The notes: generated from the sequence alone by a model not told the origin. A DNA stretch of 64,000 bases from Pseudooceanicola sediminis (GCF_003575965.1 NZ_QWJJ01000008.1:124001-188000), one strand, 5' to 3'; positions 34,466 to 44,503 are shown, numbered from the stretch's first letter. Numbers and translations: made by a program.

Positions 34466-35728
34466 TCAGGCGTCCTCCTCGCCACGCAGCTCCTGCACAT
34501 CGCGCAGCTCGGGAAAGATCTTGTACCACAGCCCGCAGATCCCCATGCAGACCACGGCCCCCAGTGCGACCGAGGGCACCGTGCCCAGCAGTGCCGCCAT
34601 GCTGCCCGCGCGAAATTCCCCCAACTCATTGGAAGCACCGATGAAAATCATGTTCACCGCGTTGACCCGGCCACGCAGCCCGTCGGGCGTGTTCAGCTGT
34701 ACCAGCGTGCCCCGGATCACCATGGACACCATGTCGAAACCGCCGATGAAGGCCAGCGCCAGCACCGACAGCCAGACCACCTTGGACAGGGCGAAAACCA
34801 GCGTGAAAAAGCCGAACCCCGCGACCGAGGCAAACATCAGCTTTCCCGCGTTCCGCCGGATCGGATAGCTCATCAGCACGCCGGCCACCAGCACCGCCCC
34901 CACCGCAGGCGCCGCCCGCAACAGGCCCAGCCCCAGCGCCCCGACATCCAGGATATCGCGGGCATACACCGGCAGCATGGCAAAGGCGCCGCCCAGCAGA
35001 ACTGCAAACAAATCCAGAGAGATAGCGCCGAAAATGATTCGTCGCGCACGGATAAAGCGGAACCCTGCCGTGACCTCAGACCAGCTGCGCCCGGCCGGCG
35101 CACCGCGCCGCGGCTGGCGCGGCACCATGGCCACCAGCGCACCGGCGGCGAACAGGAACACGACCGACACGCCATAGGCTGCCTCGGGCGCCAGGCCGTA
35201 CAGCAGGCCCCCTGCCACGGGTCCGCAGATCGTCGCCACCTCGTTGACGCTGGAATTCATCGCCAGCGCCTTGGGCAGATGCGCCGGCTTGACGATATTG
35301 GTGATCAGCGAACTGCGCGCCGGGTTGTAGAAGGCCCGCGCCGTGCCGAACAGCACCATCACCATGAACACCAGGCGCACGTCGCCATTGCCCCGCAGGG
35401 TCAGCACCAGAAGGCCCCCGGCGACCAGCGCCTCGACCCACATGCAAAGCGTCATGATGCCCCGCCGCGAAAACCGGTCCGAGACGGTGCCGGTCACCAG
35501 CACGAGGATCAGCGCGGGCGCGAATTGCGACAGGCCCACCAGCCCGAGGTCAAAGGGATTGCGCGTCAGGTCATAGACCTGCCAGCCCACTGCAACAGTC
35601 TGAATCTGAATGGCAAACCCTGTCAGGAACAGGGCCGCCATGAAAAAACCGTATCCGGGGTTCTGGAACACGTCCCAACGAGAGGGCTGTGCAGCGGTTT
35701 CAGCGGGGTCCGACTTGGCCGCGCTCAC
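34466..35728 (-). CDS. MFS transporter (MFS_3/EntS-like efflux type)
   Basis: The protein is 420 residues with about twelve membrane segments. The motif between helices 2 and 3 is SDRFSRRGIMTLC, consistent with the GXXXDRXXRR rule. QIQTVAVGWQVYDLTRNP and ALAMNSSVNEVATICGPVAGG are typical of the EntS/MFS_3 exporters. Substrates in this group include siderophores, drugs and other small metabolites. Transcribed alone; substrate unknown. Confidence 0.85.
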   Translation of the reverse strand: MSAAKSDPAETAAQPSRWDVFQNPGYGFFMAALFLTGFAIQIQTVAVGWQVYDLTRNPFDLGLVGLSQFAPALILVLVTGTVSDRFSRRGIMTLCMWVEALVAGGLLVLTLRGNGDVRLVFMVMVLFGTARAFYNPARSSLITNIVKPAHLPKALAMNSSVNEVATICGPVAGGLLYGLAPEAAYGVSVVFLFAAGALVAMVPRQPRRGAPAGRSWSEVTAGFRFIRARRIIFGAISLDLFAVLLGGAFAMLPVYARDILDVGALGLGLLRAAPAVGAVLVAGVLMSYPIRRNAGKLMFASVAGFGFFTLVFALSKVVWLSVLALAFIGGFDMVSMVIRGTLVQLNTPDGLRGRVNAVNMIFIGASNELGEFRAGSMAALLGTVPSVALGAVVCMGICGLWYKIFPELRDVQELRGEEDA

Positions 35729-36131
35729 GAATAGAAGTCCGAAGTCATCTCAATCCGATCATCACGAATTTGAATTGGGTCGACGTCGAACCGCAGGCCG
35801 AGGACCCTGTCCAGGATGGCGGAGGAAATCGCCTGATGGGGTCTCGGCGGCGGCGCGTCGTGGCCATATGGACCAAGTTTTCGCGCTTTGCCAAGGCCGT
35901 CCGATGCTTTGCGATCCTTGTATAGGCAAAAATATCGCACCCCGCGCCACGGCCCGGGCCTCACCTGCCCGTGCCTCACCTGCCCGCGCCCCGAATGCCC
36001 GCGGCCCGCGCACCCCAACGCCCCCCGCCCGCGCAGCGGACCGCATGATTGCACACGAAAAAAGGGGTGCAGCCATTGCCACGCCCCCTTTCGCAATTCC
36101 CACGACAACTCGCCCGGACCCGGCCCGGATG
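35729..36131. other. 403-bp interval between acyl-CoA synthetase and MFS genes
   Basis: No gene. It includes a tandem 15-bp repeat (GCCTCACCTGCCCG at 35958-35971 and 35973-35986) and the terminator at 36058-36091. The rest is GC-rich with no conserved frame. Long open frames on the plus strand here are shadows. Confidence 0.5.
36058..36091 (-). terminator. Rho-independent terminator of the acyl-CoA synthetase gene
   Basis: AAAGGGG (36061-36067) pairs with CCCCTTT (36085-36091). Read leftward, the stem is followed by TTTTTT, so it terminates transcription of the minus-strand gene that ends at 36132. Confidence 0.7.
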
Positions 36132-38030
36132 TCAGGCGGTTTCCTTCTCCTCGGCCCAGTCCCAGGGCCGGGTGTAATTGCCCAGAACCCGGGTCAGTTC
36201 GGCCTCGTCCACGGCACCGGTGCGCACCAGCCGCGCCGTCAGGCCGCGTTTCTTGTCGTCCACCACGTCCCGCACCTCGGCGGCCAGCCCGGCCTCGGCC
36301 AGCGCTTCGTTGTAGATCCGCTTGATCGCCATCTTGCGCAGGTCGGGCTTGAACACCTTGCCCACGGCGGTTTTCGGCAGCTCTTCCAGAACCTCGACGT
36401 ATTTCGGAATCGCCGCGCGTTCGTGCACGTAGACCTTGCAGTGGGCCAGCAGTTCCTCGGTCGTGACCTCGGCCCCCTCGATCAGCTCGACATAGGCGCA
36501 GGGGATCTCGCCCGCGCGCGCATCCGGCTGCCCGATGGCCCCGGCAAAGGCAACGGCGGAATGCGCCAGCAGGGCATCCTCGATCATGGCGGGGTCGATG
36601 TTGTGGCCACCACGGATGATCAGATCCTTGGCCCGCCCGGTGATGAACAGGTACCCGTCGACATCCAGCCGGCCCAGATCGCCGGTGCGCAGATAACGAT
36701 CGTAATGGAACAGATCATGGTTCTTGACCTCTTCCGTATAGGTCGACCCGGCAAAGACACCGGGGCTTGCGATGCAGATCTCGCCCACCTCGTCGACGCC
36801 GCATTCGCGCGTCACCCCGCCGGAATTGTCAAAGATCCGCACGTCCGTATAGGGAAACGGCACCCCGACCGAGCCGAGCTTGCGCGGGCCGCTGTCGGGG
36901 TTGCACGACACGAGGCAGGTCGCCTCGGTCAGCCCGTACCCCTCAAGGATCGTCACGCCCGCCGCCGACTCGAACCGGCGAAACAGCTCCTGCGGCAACG
37001 GCGCAGAGCCGGAAAAGGCCAGCTTCACGCTCGACAGATCCGCATCGACCGGCTTTTGCATCAGCACGGCAACAGCCGTCGGAACGGTCGTGATGAAGGT
37101 GATCTTCCAACGCTCGCACAACTTCCAGAAATTGTCGAAAACGCCATCGCCACGATAACCCGCAGGCGTCGGAAACACGACATGCGCCCCCGACATCACC
37201 GCGCCCATCAGCATCACCTGACAGGCAAAGACATGAAACATCGGCAGCGGGCACATGATGTTGTCGTCTTCGCCAAACAGCAGGGTCGACCCGAGCCAGC
37301 CGTTGTAGACGATCCCTTCGTTCAGGTGGCGTGCCACCTTGGGCATCCCCGTTGTCCCGCCGGTATGGAAATAGGCCGCGACGCGGTTCACCTGGCGGTC
37401 TTCGAACTGCAGCTGCCTTGGCTGGCGCGCCATCTCGTCGACGAAGCTCTTGATGCGGGCATGGTGCGGCGCGGGCATCTTGGGGCGCAGCAGCGGCACC
37501 AGCCAGCTTTTCGGCGGGGCAAGGTAGCGGTTCAGGTCGATTTCCAGCACCGTCTCGACACCGGGGCAGGCGCGCACGGCCTCGGCCACCTTCTGTGGCA
37601 CGTCGGTCTTTGGAAACGCCTTCAGCGTGACCACGACCTTGGCCCTGGTCTCTTGCAGGATCGAGGCGATCTGTTCGCTGTCCAGCATCGGGTTGATCGG
37701 GTTCACGATGCCCGCGACCATGCCGCCCAGCGTGGCATAGATCGTCTCCATCGCGTTCGGCAGCACCAGCGCGACCACGTCGTCCTCGCCCACGCCAAGC
37801 TCTCGGAACAGGTTCGCCGCCTGGCTGACCTTGTCCAGCATCTCGGCCCAGCTGACCGTTTCAGCCCGATCCTTCGGGCCGGATTCCAACTGAAACGAGA
37901 CTGCGTTGTGGCTGGGAAATGCCGCTGCGGTCCGGGCCACCATGCCAAGGACGGTCTTGGGAACGTCACGCTCCTCCCAGGGCATCTCGTTCGTCAGTTT
38001 CAATGCGTCGCCAACGCCTGAAAAGGTCAT
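36132..38030 (-). CDS. acyl-CoA synthetase (AMP-forming)
   Basis: The protein is about 632 residues from the ATG at 38030, which has GGAGGAG 7 bases upstream; an in-frame extension to 38210 is not conserved. It activates a carboxylic acid as acyl-AMP then acyl-CoA. Motifs are YFHTGGTTGMPKVARH (P-loop), EGYGLTEATC, RTGDLGRLDVDGYLF and GRAKDLIIRGGHNIDP, with the catalytic Lys of the C-terminal subdomain in PKTAVGKVFKPD. Chain length or aromatic preference is not predictable. It is monocistronic, closed by the terminator at 36058. Confidence 0.9.
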   Translation of the reverse strand: MTFSGVGDALKLTNEMPWEERDVPKTVLGMVARTAAAFPSHNAVSFQLESGPKDRAETVSWAEMLDKVSQAANLFRELGVGEDDVVALVLPNAMETIYATLGGMVAGIVNPINPMLDSEQIASILQETRAKVVVTLKAFPKTDVPQKVAEAVRACPGVETVLEIDLNRYLAPPKSWLVPLLRPKMPAPHHARIKSFVDEMARQPRQLQFEDRQVNRVAAYFHTGGTTGMPKVARHLNEGIVYNGWLGSTLLFGEDDNIMCPLPMFHVFACQVMLMGAVMSGAHVVFPTPAGYRGDGVFDNFWKLCERWKITFITTVPTAVAVLMQKPVDADLSSVKLAFSGSAPLPQELFRRFESAAGVTILEGYGLTEATCLVSCNPDSGPRKLGSVGVPFPYTDVRIFDNSGGVTRECGVDEVGEICIASPGVFAGSTYTEEVKNHDLFHYDRYLRTGDLGRLDVDGYLFITGRAKDLIIRGGHNIDPAMIEDALLAHSAVAFAGAIGQPDARAGEIPCAYVELIEGAEVTTEELLAHCKVYVHERAAIPKYVEVLEELPKTAVGKVFKPDLRKMAIKRIYNEALAEAGLAAEVRDVVDDKKRGLTARLVRTGAVDEAELTRVLGNYTRPWDWAEEKETA

Positions 38031-38275
38031 GCTCTCTCCTCCCATGTCCTCTCCGCGCCTTTTCCGCGCGGTAGGACCGCAGACTTTCATCCCCACGCAC
38101 AATGACAAGCGTGACGCTGCGTTTGTCCCCCCCGACGTCGCGTGAAGCACGCCGCATCGGGGATGGTCACGCCGCACGTCCGCGCGCCCGTCGCCCGGCC
38201 CATCTGACAAGTATGCAAGTGAACGCGCGGTTTAGAAAGCCTTTTGGCGGTGTCGGCTCATGCTGTCTGCCCCCG

Positions 38276-38374
38276 GCCCCGCTACACCGGGGCCCAATCC
38301 CCGGCAGGCCCGCTACACCGGGGGGCAATCCCCGGCAGGCCCGTCACACCGGGGCCCCGTCAACGGGCAGGGCG
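38276..38374. repeat. 31-bp tandem repeat, about three units
   Basis: Units begin GGCCCGCTACACCGGGG / GCAATCCCCGGCA with copies at about 38276, 38307 and 38338 (period 31). The third copy has GTCACACC instead of GCTACACC and then degenerates. Each unit is itself a near-dyad (CACCGGGG ... CCCCGG) and could form a small hairpin. Confidence 0.75.
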
Positions 38375-38468
38375 CGCGGCGCGGTCCGCATGAGACAGGC
38401 CGGTGCCAGCACAGTCGCGCCAGGGCCATCGCAGTCGCGCCGGGGGCGGTGTGCCGCGCCCGCCCTGT

Positions 38469-38505
38469 CAGGCCGACCGTGCAGCCCCCCGCACCGGTCG
38501 GCCTG
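38469..38505. terminator. long stem-loop downstream of the ABC exporter gene
   Basis: CAGGCCGACCG (38469-38479) pairs with CGGTCGGCCTG (38495-38505); TGC/GCA extend the stem past a one-base bulge. It lies 10 bp beyond the stop of the minus-strand ABC gene. There is no T tract, so terminator activity is uncertain. Confidence 0.45.
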
Positions 38506-38515
38506 CACAACCGGA

Positions 38516-40330
38516 TCAGGCGGCGTCGGCCGAACCTGCGGTGAACTGCAACCGTGCCAAGCGCGCATACAACCCGCCCTGCGCCACCAGTTGATCGTGG
38601 GTGCCCTGGGCGACGATGCGGCCCTGATCCATCACGATGATCCGGTCGGCCTTTTTCACCGTGGCCAGACGGTGCGCGATGATGATCGTGGTGCGCCCCT
38701 CGGCCACCGTCTCGATCGCTTGCTGCACCAGGCGCTCGCTCTCGGCGTCCAGCGCGCTGGTGGCCTCGTCAAGCAGCAGCACCGGCGCGTCGCGCAGGAT
38801 GGCACGGGCGATGGCGATGCGCTGTTTCTGCCCGCCCGACAGCATCACGCCGCGCTCGCCCACCGGGCTGTCATAGCCCTGGGGCAGCGCCAGGATGAAC
38901 CCCTCCGCCGCGGCCGCCTTTGCCGCCGCCACGACCTCGTCGTCGCCCGCCTCGGGCCAGCCAAAGCGGATGTTTTCGCGCGCCGTGTCGGCAAAGATCA
39001 CCGGATCCTGCGCCACCAGCGCCATGGATCGGCGGAACGCGGGCCGCGACATCGCCGCCAGGTCGACCCCATCCAGCAGAACGCGTCCCTGTTCCGGGTC
39101 GTAGAACCGCAGGATCAACTGCATGATCGTCGATTTGCCCGCGCCCGACGGGCCGACGACCGCCACAGTCTCGCCGGGGTGGATGGTCAGGTTGACCCCC
39201 TCCAGCGCCGCCGCCGACGGACGCGAGGGGTAGTGGAACGTGACATCCTCAAAGGTGATTTCGCCGCGCACCGGGGCGGGCGGCGCAATCGGCGCGGCCG
39301 GATCCTTGACCCGGTCCTGCGCCTGCAACAGCTCGACCAGCCGTTCGGTGGCCCCCGCGGCGCGTTGCAATTCGCCCCAGATCTCGGACAGGGCCGCCAC
39401 GGACCCCGCCACCATGATGGCATAGATCACGAATTGCACCAGCGCGCCGGTGCTCATCGTGCCCATGCGCACGTCATGCGCGCCGATCCACAGCACCCCG
39501 ACCACCCCCGAGAAGATCAGGAAGATCACGATTACCGTCATCATCGCGCGCGTCCAGATCCGCGTCAGGGCGGACCCGTAGCTTGCCTCGGTCACGGTGT
39601 CGAACCTGGCCCGGCTGCGCCCCTCGTGCGTATAGGCCTGCACCGTCTGCACCGACAGCAGCGCCTCGCTCGCGTTGCCAGACGACTGCGCGATCCAGTC
39701 CTGGTTCTCCCGGCTCAACCGGCGCAGCTTGCGCCCCAGCGTCAGGATCGGCACCACCACCAGCGGCACGATCAGCAACGCCAGCCCGCTCAGCTTGGGC
39801 GATGTCAGCATCATCAACACGAACCCGCCCGAAAAGATCAGCACATTGCGCAGCGCGATCGACACGGACGACCCGATCACCGACTGGATCAGCGTCGTAT
39901 CCGTGGTGATCCGGCTCAGCACCTCGCCGGTCATCGTGGTCTCGTAGAATGCCGGGCTCATCCCGATGACGCGCCCGAACACCGCCTTGCGGATATCGGC
40001 CACCACCCGCTCGCCCAGCCGCGTCACCAGCGCATAGCGCAGCCCCGTGCCCACGGCCAGCAGCGCCGCGATACCGATGGCGGCGGCAAAATACTGGTTC
40101 AGCAGCTCGACCTGGCCCGAATTGAAATTGTCGATCACCCGTCGCGCCGCCAGCGGCAGCACCAGCGACACGCAGGCCGTCAGCACCAGCGCGCAGATCG
40201 CGCCTGTCATCATCACCCGGTAGGGCGCCAGAAAGGGCCAAAGATGGCTCAGCGCCCCCACCTTGCGAGAGGTCTCGCGGGTCTGCGCGTCACTGTCACT
40301 TACCGGTCTGCGGGCCACGCCGTACCTCAT
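38516..40330 (-). CDS. ABC transporter, fused permease and ATP-binding protein (MsbA-like)
   Basis: This is an exporter half-transporter of 604 residues. The membrane domain (about 30-340) has several long helices, and the C-terminal ATPase has GPSGAGKST (Walker A), LSGGQKQRIAIARA (signature), VLLLDEATSALDAE (Walker B) and IAHRLATVKKADRI. The overall plan resembles MsbA/LmrA-type lipid and multidrug exporters. A few N-terminal residues (MRYGVARRPVSDS) are uncertain. No partner gene is adjacent; substrate unknown. Confidence 0.88.
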   Translation of the reverse strand: MRYGVARRPVSDSDAQTRETSRKVGALSHLWPFLAPYRVMMTGAICALVLTACVSLVLPLAARRVIDNFNSGQVELLNQYFAAAIGIAALLAVGTGLRYALVTRLGERVVADIRKAVFGRVIGMSPAFYETTMTGEVLSRITTDTTLIQSVIGSSVSIALRNVLIFSGGFVLMMLTSPKLSGLALLIVPLVVVPILTLGRKLRRLSRENQDWIAQSSGNASEALLSVQTVQAYTHEGRSRARFDTVTEASYGSALTRIWTRAMMTVIVIFLIFSGVVGVLWIGAHDVRMGTMSTGALVQFVIYAIMVAGSVAALSEIWGELQRAAGATERLVELLQAQDRVKDPAAPIAPPAPVRGEITFEDVTFHYPSRPSAAALEGVNLTIHPGETVAVVGPSGAGKSTIMQLILRFYDPEQGRVLLDGVDLAAMSRPAFRRSMALVAQDPVIFADTARENIRFGWPEAGDDEVVAAAKAAAAEGFILALPQGYDSPVGERGVMLSGGQKQRIAIARAILRDAPVLLLDEATSALDAESERLVQQAIETVAEGRTTIIIAHRLATVKKADRIIVMDQGRIVAQGTHDQLVAQGGLYARLARLQFTAGSADAA

Positions 40331-40586
40331 CTGTTGACGCCCTCGGGTGGGCCATGGCTACATGACGGCCCACTTCCTCGGGGTCAAGGCGCGGGCCGCA
40401 AATGCCCCGGAAACGGTCAATTTGCCTCAACTCCCCCGGCCCCACCGCCGCGCCGTGTCAGCGGCACTTGACGACCCACCCCGCTTAACTGTTTCCATAC
40501 ATACGAAATCGGACAATAGCGTTTGAGGTGCCGGGCCAATCCGTGCCTCAATGGCGCAGGGCAGAACCAAGGGGAGGCAGGGCAAA

Positions 40587-41150
40587 GTGACACGCGATCT
40601 CGCGCTGGTGGTGAACGGGCAACCGGTCACGTTGCACGTCGATGCCGACCGCACGCTTCTGGACCTGCTGCGCGACGAGCTGTCGCTGAATGGGCCCAAA
40701 TACGGCTGCGGCATGGCGCAATGCGGCGCCTGCACCGTGCTGGTCGACGGTGCCCCGGCGCGGGCCTGCGTGCTGCGCGGCGCATTGGCCGAAGGGCGCA
40801 GCATCACCACGCTCGAAGGTCTGGCCGACCCCGACACCGGCGCGCTGCACCCTGTCCAGCAAGGCTTTCTTGACGCCGAGGGCGCGCAATGCGGCTATTG
40901 CCTGAACGGCATGATCATGACCACCCACGCGCTGCTGGCCCGCACGCCGGATCCGACCGAAGACCAGATTCGCGATGCCCTGCGCCACAACCTGTGCCGC
41001 TGCGGTGCGCAGGTCGAAATCATCGCGTCGGTCAAACGCGCCGCCACCCTGATGCAGGCAACCCCGACGCAAGCCCCCAAAGTGCACGCCCCCCAAATTC
41101 AGGCCCCCCGAATTCAGGCCCGCCAAGTGCACGCCGGTGATCCGGAATGA
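40587..41150 (+). CDS. (2Fe-2S)-binding subunit of a molybdenum hydroxylase (NicA-like)
   Basis: The protein is about 187 residues from the GTG at 40587, with GGGGAGG 9 bases upstream. The first 2Fe-2S cluster uses the cysteines of KYGCGMAQCGACTVLVDG and the more distal Cys in PARACVLRG; the second uses QCGYCLNGM and NLCRCGAQVE. This matches the small subunit of NicAB-type enzymes and xanthine dehydrogenase. The C-terminal tail, rich in Gln/Ala/Pro/His (HAPQIQAPRIQARQVHAG), is a low-complexity extension encoded by near-identical DNA repeats. It overlaps the large subunit gene by 4 bp. Confidence 0.92.
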   Translation: MTRDLALVVNGQPVTLHVDADRTLLDLLRDELSLNGPKYGCGMAQCGACTVLVDGAPARACVLRGALAEGRSITTLEGLADPDTGALHPVQQGFLDAEGAQCGYCLNGMIMTTHALLARTPDPTEDQIRDALRHNLCRCGAQVEIIASVKRAATLMQATPTQAPKVHAPQIQAPRIQARQVHAGDPE

Positions 41151-44100
41151 CCGACGCCCTGACGATCCGCCGCAACGGCGACACCTTCCTGACTCTTTCG
41201 CCCGACGGCACGGCAACCGGTTACAACGGCCATGTCGACCTTGGCACCGGGTTGCAGACCGCCCTCGCCCAGATCGTGGCCGAGGAGCTGGACCTGCCGC
41301 TTTCTGCCGTGCGGATCGTGCTGGGCGACACCGCCCGCACCCCCGACCAGGGGCCGACGATTGCATCCGAGTCGATCCAGATCACCGCCGTTCCCTTGCG
41401 TGCCGCCGCCGCACAGGCGCGTCACTGGCTGGCGCGGGCCGGGGCGCTGCGGCTGAATGCCCCGCTGGCCGATATCAGCACGCAGGACGGCCATGTCATC
41501 TGGCAGGACCAGCGTATCTCCTACGCCGCCCTGCTGGCGGGGCGCGCCGAGGTCCTGCCGCTGGATGACGCCGCCCCGCTGAAAGATCCCGCCAACTATA
41601 CCCTGGTCGGTCACAAGGCCGGGCGCACCGACCTGCCCGCCAAGCTGACCGGCGATTTCGACTATATCCACGATATCCGCCTGCCCGGTATGCTGCATGG
41701 CCATGTCATCCGCCCCCCATACGCCGGGCGCGATTCGGGCGATTTCATCGGGCGCAGTCTGATCAGCTTTGACGACTCCGCCATTGCCGCCCTGCCCGGC
41801 TTTGTCGCGGTGGTGCGGCAGGCCGATTTCCTCGCCGTCGTTGCCACCAAGGCGCATCTGGCCCGTCAGATGGCCGAGGCGCTGCCGGTGCAATGGCACC
41901 GCCCCCCCGACCTGCCCGACCTCTCCGATCCCGTTGCCGCGATCAAGGATCACCCCTCCTCGCCGCGCGTCCTCGACACCACCGGCGATATCCGCGCGGG
42001 GCTGGCCGATTGCAGCCCCCGGCTGGACCGCCGCTATGTCTGGCCCTGGCACATGCATGCCTCCATCGGGCCGTCCTGCGCCGTGGCCGATTGGAACGGC
42101 GGCGCGCCGATCGTCTGGTCCGGCACGCAGAACCCGCACATGCTGCGCGGTGACCTCGCCACGCTGACCGGCCTCGCGCCCGAGGTGATCGAGGTGCGCC
42201 GCCACCAGGCCGCCGGTTGCTATGGCCGCAACTGCGCCGATGACGTGGCGGGCGACGCGCTGCTGCTGACCCGCGCCCTGGGTCAGCGGGTCCGCGTGCA
42301 ACTGACCCGCGCGCAGGAAAACCTGTGGGAACCCAAAGGTGCCGCACAGGTGATGGAGGTGTCCGGCGGTGTGAATGCCGCGGGCGATTTCCACGCCTAT
42401 GCCTTCGACAGCTGGTACCCCTCCAACCGTGGTCCCAACCTCGCGCTGCTGCTGACCGGCGCGATCTCCCCCGAACCGCGCCCCTCCGACATGGGCGACC
42501 GTACCATCGTTCCGCCCTATCGCATCGCGCACAAGCGGATCACCGTGCACGACATGGCCCCCATCGTGCGCGCGGCATGGCTGCGCGGCGTCTCGGCGCT
42601 GCCCAATACCTTCGCGCACGAAAGCTTTGTCGATGAACTGGCCGCGCAGGCGCAGGAAGACCCCGTCGCCTTCCGTCTGCGCCACCTCGACGATCCGCGC
42701 CAGGCCGACCTCGTGCGCCGCACCGCGCAGGCCGCAGCCTGGCAGACCCGCACCCAACCCACCCTGCGCCGCAAGGGGCGCATGGCCTATGGTCAGGGCT
42801 TTGCCTATGCCACCTACGTGCACGGCGCCTTTCCCGGCACCGCCGCCGCCTCGGCCGCATGGGTCGTCGATGTCGCGGTCGACATGGAAACGGGCGAAGT
42901 CACGCTGTCGCGCGTGTTTGTCGGGCAGGATCAGGGCCTCGCCATCAATCCCGACCACGTGCGCCAGCAGATCCACGGCAATGTCATCCAGACCGCCTCG
43001 CGTGCGTTGCAGGAAAGCGTCAGCTTCGACCAGATCACCGTCACCGACCAAAGCTGGGCGACATACCCCCTCGCCACCTTTCCCCAGACCCCGCAGATCG
43101 AAACGATGCTGGTGGCGCGCCCCGACGACCCGCCCCTCGGGGTCGGGGAAAGCGCGGGCGTGCCCGCCGCCGCCGCCATCGCCAACGCCATCTTCGACGC
43201 CACCGGAGTGCGGATGCGCGAGGTGCCGTTCACGCCGGAACGGATGCGCGACGCCCTCGGCATCCAGCCGCGCCAATCCGCCCCTCTCGCCCTGCCGGGC
43301 CGCAGGAAACGCAAGACCCTGCTGGCAACGACCCTCGGCCTGACCGCGGCCCTCGGCCTCGGCGCGCTGTCCTTCCCGCTGGCCCGCGCCATCCCGAAAA
43401 CCACCGCCCCCGCCGCCGCCAACTTTTCGGCCGAAACGCTGACACGCGGCGAAACCCTCTTTGCGCTCGGCAACTGCGCCTCTTGCCATACGGCCCCGGA
43501 TGGCGCACCGAACGCCGGGGGCCGCGCCATCGACACCCCCTTCGGCACGGTGCATTCCACCAATCTGACGCCCGATCCCGATACCGGCCTCGGGACCTGG
43601 TCCTTTGCCGCCTTCGCCCGCGCCATGCGCGCCGGGATCAGCCGCGATGGCCACAACCTCTATCCCGCCTTCCCCTACACGTCCTTCGCCGGGATGGCAG
43701 AGGACGACCTCTTTGCCCTCTATGCCCATCTGCAAACCCTGCCTGCGGTGGCCCAGCCCACCCCCAAGGCGCAGATGAGCGTTCCACGCCCCGCCCTCGC
43801 CGCCTGGAACGCCCTCTTTCACCGTCCGCAATCGCTGGCGCCCGACCCGGCGCAAGGCGCCGACTGGAACCGGGGGCGCTACCTTGTCGAAACCGTCGGG
43901 CATTGTTCGGAATGTCACACGCCGCGCACCGCCCTCGGCGCGCAGGCCAAGACCCCGCTCAGCGGTGCAATGGTGCGCGACTGGTTCGCGCCCGCCCTTG
44001 CCGGGCCTGACGCGCAGCTGCGCGGCACGGATGACATCGCCGCATATCTCTCCACCGGCGTCGCGCCCGGCCGCGCCGCCGCCTCCGGCCCGATGGCCGA

Positions 44101-44503
44101 GGTGATCGCCGGCCTTTCCACGCTACCCGACGGCGACATCACCGCGATGGCGACCTACCTCGCCTCGCTGCCGACTGACGCACCCGCGCCGCTGCCCGAA
44201 CAGGCCGCGACCATACCCGACCGTATCGACCGGATCTTTGCCAATGCCTGCGCCAGCTGTCACGAGGCGGCGCTGCCCGACCTACTGACCGCCGCGCAGA
44301 TCCCGCTGACCCGCGCCCCGGCGATCCGCGCGCCCTCGCCCGCCGCCGCACAGGCGACGATCCGCGACGGGTTGCGCGCCCCCACCGGCACCGCGCTGCG
44401 CGACATGCCCGCCTTTGGCGCGGACCTGGCCGAGGCCGACATCCTTGCGCTGGCCCGCTATCTGCGCGCGCGCTACGCCCCAGACCTGCCCGGCTGGGAC
44501 TAA
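41147..44503 (+). CDS. molybdopterin-binding large subunit with C-terminal cytochrome c domains (NicB-like)
   Basis: The protein is 1118 residues: a molybdenum-cofactor aldehyde oxidase/xanthine dehydrogenase-type domain (VDLGTGLQTALAQIVAEELD and later PLGVGESAGVPAAAAIANAI), a hydrophobic segment around residues 724-748, then three haem c sites: CASCH 777-781, CSECH 920-924 and CASCH 1035-1039. This layout matches NicB of nicotinate hydroxylase, where electrons pass to cytochromes instead of FAD. It likely hydroxylates an N-heterocycle or oxidises an aldehyde; the haem part must be periplasmic or membrane-facing. The stop overlaps the convergent aminotransferase stop by 4 bp. Confidence 0.88.
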   Translation: MTDALTIRRNGDTFLTLSPDGTATGYNGHVDLGTGLQTALAQIVAEELDLPLSAVRIVLGDTARTPDQGPTIASESIQITAVPLRAAAAQARHWLARAGALRLNAPLADISTQDGHVIWQDQRISYAALLAGRAEVLPLDDAAPLKDPANYTLVGHKAGRTDLPAKLTGDFDYIHDIRLPGMLHGHVIRPPYAGRDSGDFIGRSLISFDDSAIAALPGFVAVVRQADFLAVVATKAHLARQMAEALPVQWHRPPDLPDLSDPVAAIKDHPSSPRVLDTTGDIRAGLADCSPRLDRRYVWPWHMHASIGPSCAVADWNGGAPIVWSGTQNPHMLRGDLATLTGLAPEVIEVRRHQAAGCYGRNCADDVAGDALLLTRALGQRVRVQLTRAQENLWEPKGAAQVMEVSGGVNAAGDFHAYAFDSWYPSNRGPNLALLLTGAISPEPRPSDMGDRTIVPPYRIAHKRITVHDMAPIVRAAWLRGVSALPNTFAHESFVDELAAQAQEDPVAFRLRHLDDPRQADLVRRTAQAAAWQTRTQPTLRRKGRMAYGQGFAYATYVHGAFPGTAAASAAWVVDVAVDMETGEVTLSRVFVGQDQGLAINPDHVRQQIHGNVIQTASRALQESVSFDQITVTDQSWATYPLATFPQTPQIETMLVARPDDPPLGVGESAGVPAAAAIANAIFDATGVRMREVPFTPERMRDALGIQPRQSAPLALPGRRKRKTLLATTLGLTAALGLGALSFPLARAIPKTTAPAAANFSAETLTRGETLFALGNCASCHTAPDGAPNAGGRAIDTPFGTVHSTNLTPDPDTGLGTWSFAAFARAMRAGISRDGHNLYPAFPYTSFAGMAEDDLFALYAHLQTLPAVAQPTPKAQMSVPRPALAAWNALFHRPQSLAPDPAQGADWNRGRYLVETVGHCSECHTPRTALGAQAKTPLSGAMVRDWFAPALAGPDAQLRGTDDIAAYLSTGVAPGRAAASGPMAEVIAGLSTLPDGDITAMATYLASLPTDAPAPLPEQAATIPDRIDRIFANACASCHEAALPDLLTAAQIPLTRAPAIRAPSPAAAQATIRDGLRAPTGTALRDMPAFGADLAEADILALARYLRARYAPDLPGWD

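Larger units (their letters stand above)
38031..38515. other. 485-bp interval with tandem repeats and a stem-loop
   Basis: No gene is credible here. The left third is the promoter region of the acyl-CoA synthetase. The middle contains three copies of a 31-bp unit, and the right end a long stem-loop after the ABC exporter gene. Confidence 0.5.

Noticed and set aside
35610-38021. Plus-strand open frame of about 800 codons over the acyl-CoA synthetase
   Set aside because: Antisense to a well-conserved ligase with all AMP-binding motifs; no motif or ribosome site of its own.
38276-38374. CRISPR array
   Set aside because: The 31-bp repeats abut with no unique spacers and there are only about three units, with no cas genes nearby.
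38102-40471. Plus-strand open frame of about 790 codons over the ABC exporter
   Set aside because: Antisense shadow of the exporter's Walker and signature motifs; Arg/His-rich.
41114-43918. Minus-strand open frame of about 930 codons across the NicB-like gene
   Set aside because: Antisense of a strongly conserved molybdenum enzyme; Gly/Arg/His-rich shadow caused by high GC.
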